From Bdellovibrio sp. (GTDB taxonomy: Bacteria > Bdellovibrionota > Bacteriovoracia > Bacteriovoracales > Bacteriovoracaceae): a DNA stretch of 51,602 nucleotides. The stretch is from positions 69,202-120,803 of the forward strand of contig DYOQ01000001.1 of the NCBI GenBank assembly GCA_020720455.1, read 5' to 3'. The notes below the pieces were generated by a model that had not been told where the DNA came from, did not search any database, and saw nothing but the letters and a program-made list of their open reading frames with translations. The position numbers and the translations under genes were made by a program. This document shows positions 50,690 to 51,602 of the stretch, one piece after another (positions within the stretch are counted from its first letter, which is position 1; each line of letters begins with the position of its first letter).

Positions 50690-51438
50690 TAATCTAAATT
50701 TCCAAAAAATATTTTATCAGCTTTTCCACAAAGATGAATAGTCTTATCCAAAATTAAAGTAACCTCTCCTCCCTTTAATTTTGCCTTAACCGAACCTGTT
50801 TTACCAAAAATATCTCTTAGAACAACACCTACCGCACTTGCCCCAGAGCCACATGCTAAAGTCTCTCCAACTCCACGCTCATAAGTTCTCATCACAATCT
50901 CATTGTCGCTAACAATTTGAAAAAAATTAATATTAGCATCAAATCTCTCTCTCAAAGGTCTTGCCCAAAAATTAACATCTAAATCTTCTACATCTTCAAC
51001 CATGATCACTATATGAGGGACACCACAAACAACGTAGTGGCCATCAACAAAATCCCCACCCACAACTACTCTCTTAACATCATCATTACAGCTTACCTCA
51101 ACAAGTGGGCCAAGGTTCGAATCGATCCTTCCAATAAATGTCCCACCCTTGGTTTCAATGCTTAAACGTTCTTTGCCAACATGATCTAAGATTGCTCTCA
51201 GGCCATTGCCACACATACTAGCTTCGCTACCATCGCTATTAATAATGGCCATCGAGACATCCGCGACTTTAGAATTTCCAACTAACAATATTCCATCGGC
51301 CCCAATCCCAAACTGCCTATGGCAGAGCTGAACCGATTTTGATGGTGATAAATGTTTAACGAACTGATCGGATTTATGATCACGAACATCGAAGAGGATA
51401 AAATCATTTCCAGTTACAGAGTATTTAATAAATTTCAT
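50689..51438 (-). CDS. dapF: Diaminopimelate epimerase DapF
   Basis: Converts LL- to meso-diaminopimelate for lysine and peptidoglycan. The two catalytic cysteines are C76 (SMCGNGLRA) and C196 (LACGSGASAVGV). Other family marks are MKFIKYSVTGNDFILFD, HRQFGIGADGILLV, NSDGSEASMCGNG and the RTYERGVGETLACG segment. At 249 residues it is a little shorter than E. coli DapF (274), but the active site is complete. Start at ATG 51438. It begins an operon with a small secreted protein and tlyA and is divergent from the tRNA gene downstream in the window. Confidence 0.95.
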   Translation of the reverse strand: MKFIKYSVTGNDFILFDVRDHKSDQFVKHLSPSKSVQLCHRQFGIGADGILLVGNSKVADVSMAIINSDGSEASMCGNGLRAILDHVGKERLSIETKGGTFIGRIDSNLGPLVEVSCNDDVKRVVVGGDFVDGHYVVCGVPHIVIMVEDVEDLDVNFWARPLRERFDANINFFQIVSDNEIVMRTYERGVGETLACGSGASAVGVVLRDIFGKTGSVKAKLKGGEVTLILDKTIHLCGKADKIFFGNLD

Positions 51439-51522
51439 ATTTTAGACACACAGCACACAATGTTTACTATTGCCATTAATCTACCATAAATATATAAATA
51501 TTTCTTCTACAATAGTCATGTT

Positions 51523-51599
51523 GGGACCATAGCTCAGTTGGTTAGAGCTCCCGGCTCATAACCGGGTGGTCCAGTGTTCAAGTCACTGTGGTCCCACCA
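51523..51599 (+). tRNA. tRNA with anticodon CAU (elongator Met or Ile2)
   Basis: A 77-nt cloverleaf can be folded by eye: acceptor stem GGGACCA (51523-51529) with TGGTCCC (51589-51595), D stem GCTC/GAGC, anticodon stem CCCGG/CCGGG with loop CTCATAA (anticodon 51557-51559) and T stem CAGTG/CACTG. CCA is encoded at 51597-51599. A CAU anticodon with this elongator-like sequence can be Met or a lysidine-modified Ile; the sequence alone does not settle it. A TACAAT at 51508-51513 could be its -10 box, but no good -35 was found. Confidence 0.95.
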
Positions 51600-51602
51600 T
51601 TT

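Noticed and set aside
1-51602. Mobile elements, prophage, CRISPR array or restriction-modification genes
   Set aside because: None was found: no transposase, integrase, phage structural gene, regularly spaced repeats or methyltransferase/endonuclease pair is visible.

Overview
This is an AT-rich bacterial chromosome segment, densely coding on both strands, with short intergenic gaps (the largest is about 235 bases) and many start/stop overlaps. The gene set points to a Gram-negative bacterium with an outer membrane: tolQ-tolR-tolA-tolB, lapB, lipid-type acyltransferase, lipoprotein. A NIF-type NifU/NifS pair, a GH19-like secreted hydrolase and a pair of small proteins resembling the two halves of the TIGR02147/DUF4423 regulators would fit a low-GC member of the Bdellovibrionota (Bacteriovorax/Halobacteriovorax-like). 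That placement is inferred from gene content; no database search was made. No phage, insertion sequence, CRISPR array or plasmid gene is visible, so this looks like core chromosome.

Layout. Bases 1-4004 (minus strand): lepA, an unknown gene, nifU and the 5' part of nifS. 4110-7796 (minus): a potassium uptake operon, trkH-trkA, followed by a membrane HAMP/PAS sensor with no output domain. 7892-10405 (plus): mutS. 10415-13729 (minus): malic enzyme maeB, ridA and a YdcF/SanA-like membrane protein. 13856-18249 (minus): a compact chemotaxis-type cluster, cheR-REC-cheB fusion, cheA and cheW. 18485-22770 (plus): metH overlapping nfo, transcribed away from the chemotaxis cluster across a region holding two good promoters and a 10-bp tandem repeat.

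22773-30716 (minus): two acyl-CoA dehydrogenases, an FHA-GGDEF diguanylate cyclase, mutL, miaA, two small regulator-like genes and an L-2-hydroxyglutarate oxidase-type flavoenzyme. 30901-34972 (plus): a glycoside-hydrolase-like protein that appears to lack its acid/base residue, an unknown gene, a secreted endonuclease/exonuclease/phosphatase-fold protein and rlmN. 34977-36377 (minus): a secreted GH19-like muramidase/chitinase-type protein and a small secreted partner. 36556-45157 (plus): a long envelope run, sppA-lapB-SH3 protein-unknown-membrane protein-tolQ-tolR-tolA-tolB-htrA, with no pal. 45149-47252 (minus): a class V aminotransferase and a small membrane-anchored protein. 47416-49460 (plus): an OB-fold lipoprotein, a MORN-repeat protein and a DUF374-type acyltransferase. 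49524-51438 (minus): dapF, a secreted unknown and tlyA. The window ends with a CAU-anticodon tRNA.

The most notable observation is mutL. Its conserved N-terminus is encoded between 27413 and 27233, but that stretch has no ATG, GTG, TTG or CTG in frame. The best candidate start is an ATT that matches the MutL N-terminus, 13 nt after an AGGAG. The same MutL also seems to lack the C-terminal endonuclease motif. Other points worth checking are the CheR-REC-CheB fusion, a NifU whose C-terminal CxxC has lost its first cysteine, the glycosidase-like and M48-like proteins with missing catalytic residues, the output-less sensor in the potassium operon and the tandem repeat between the cheRB and metH promoters.
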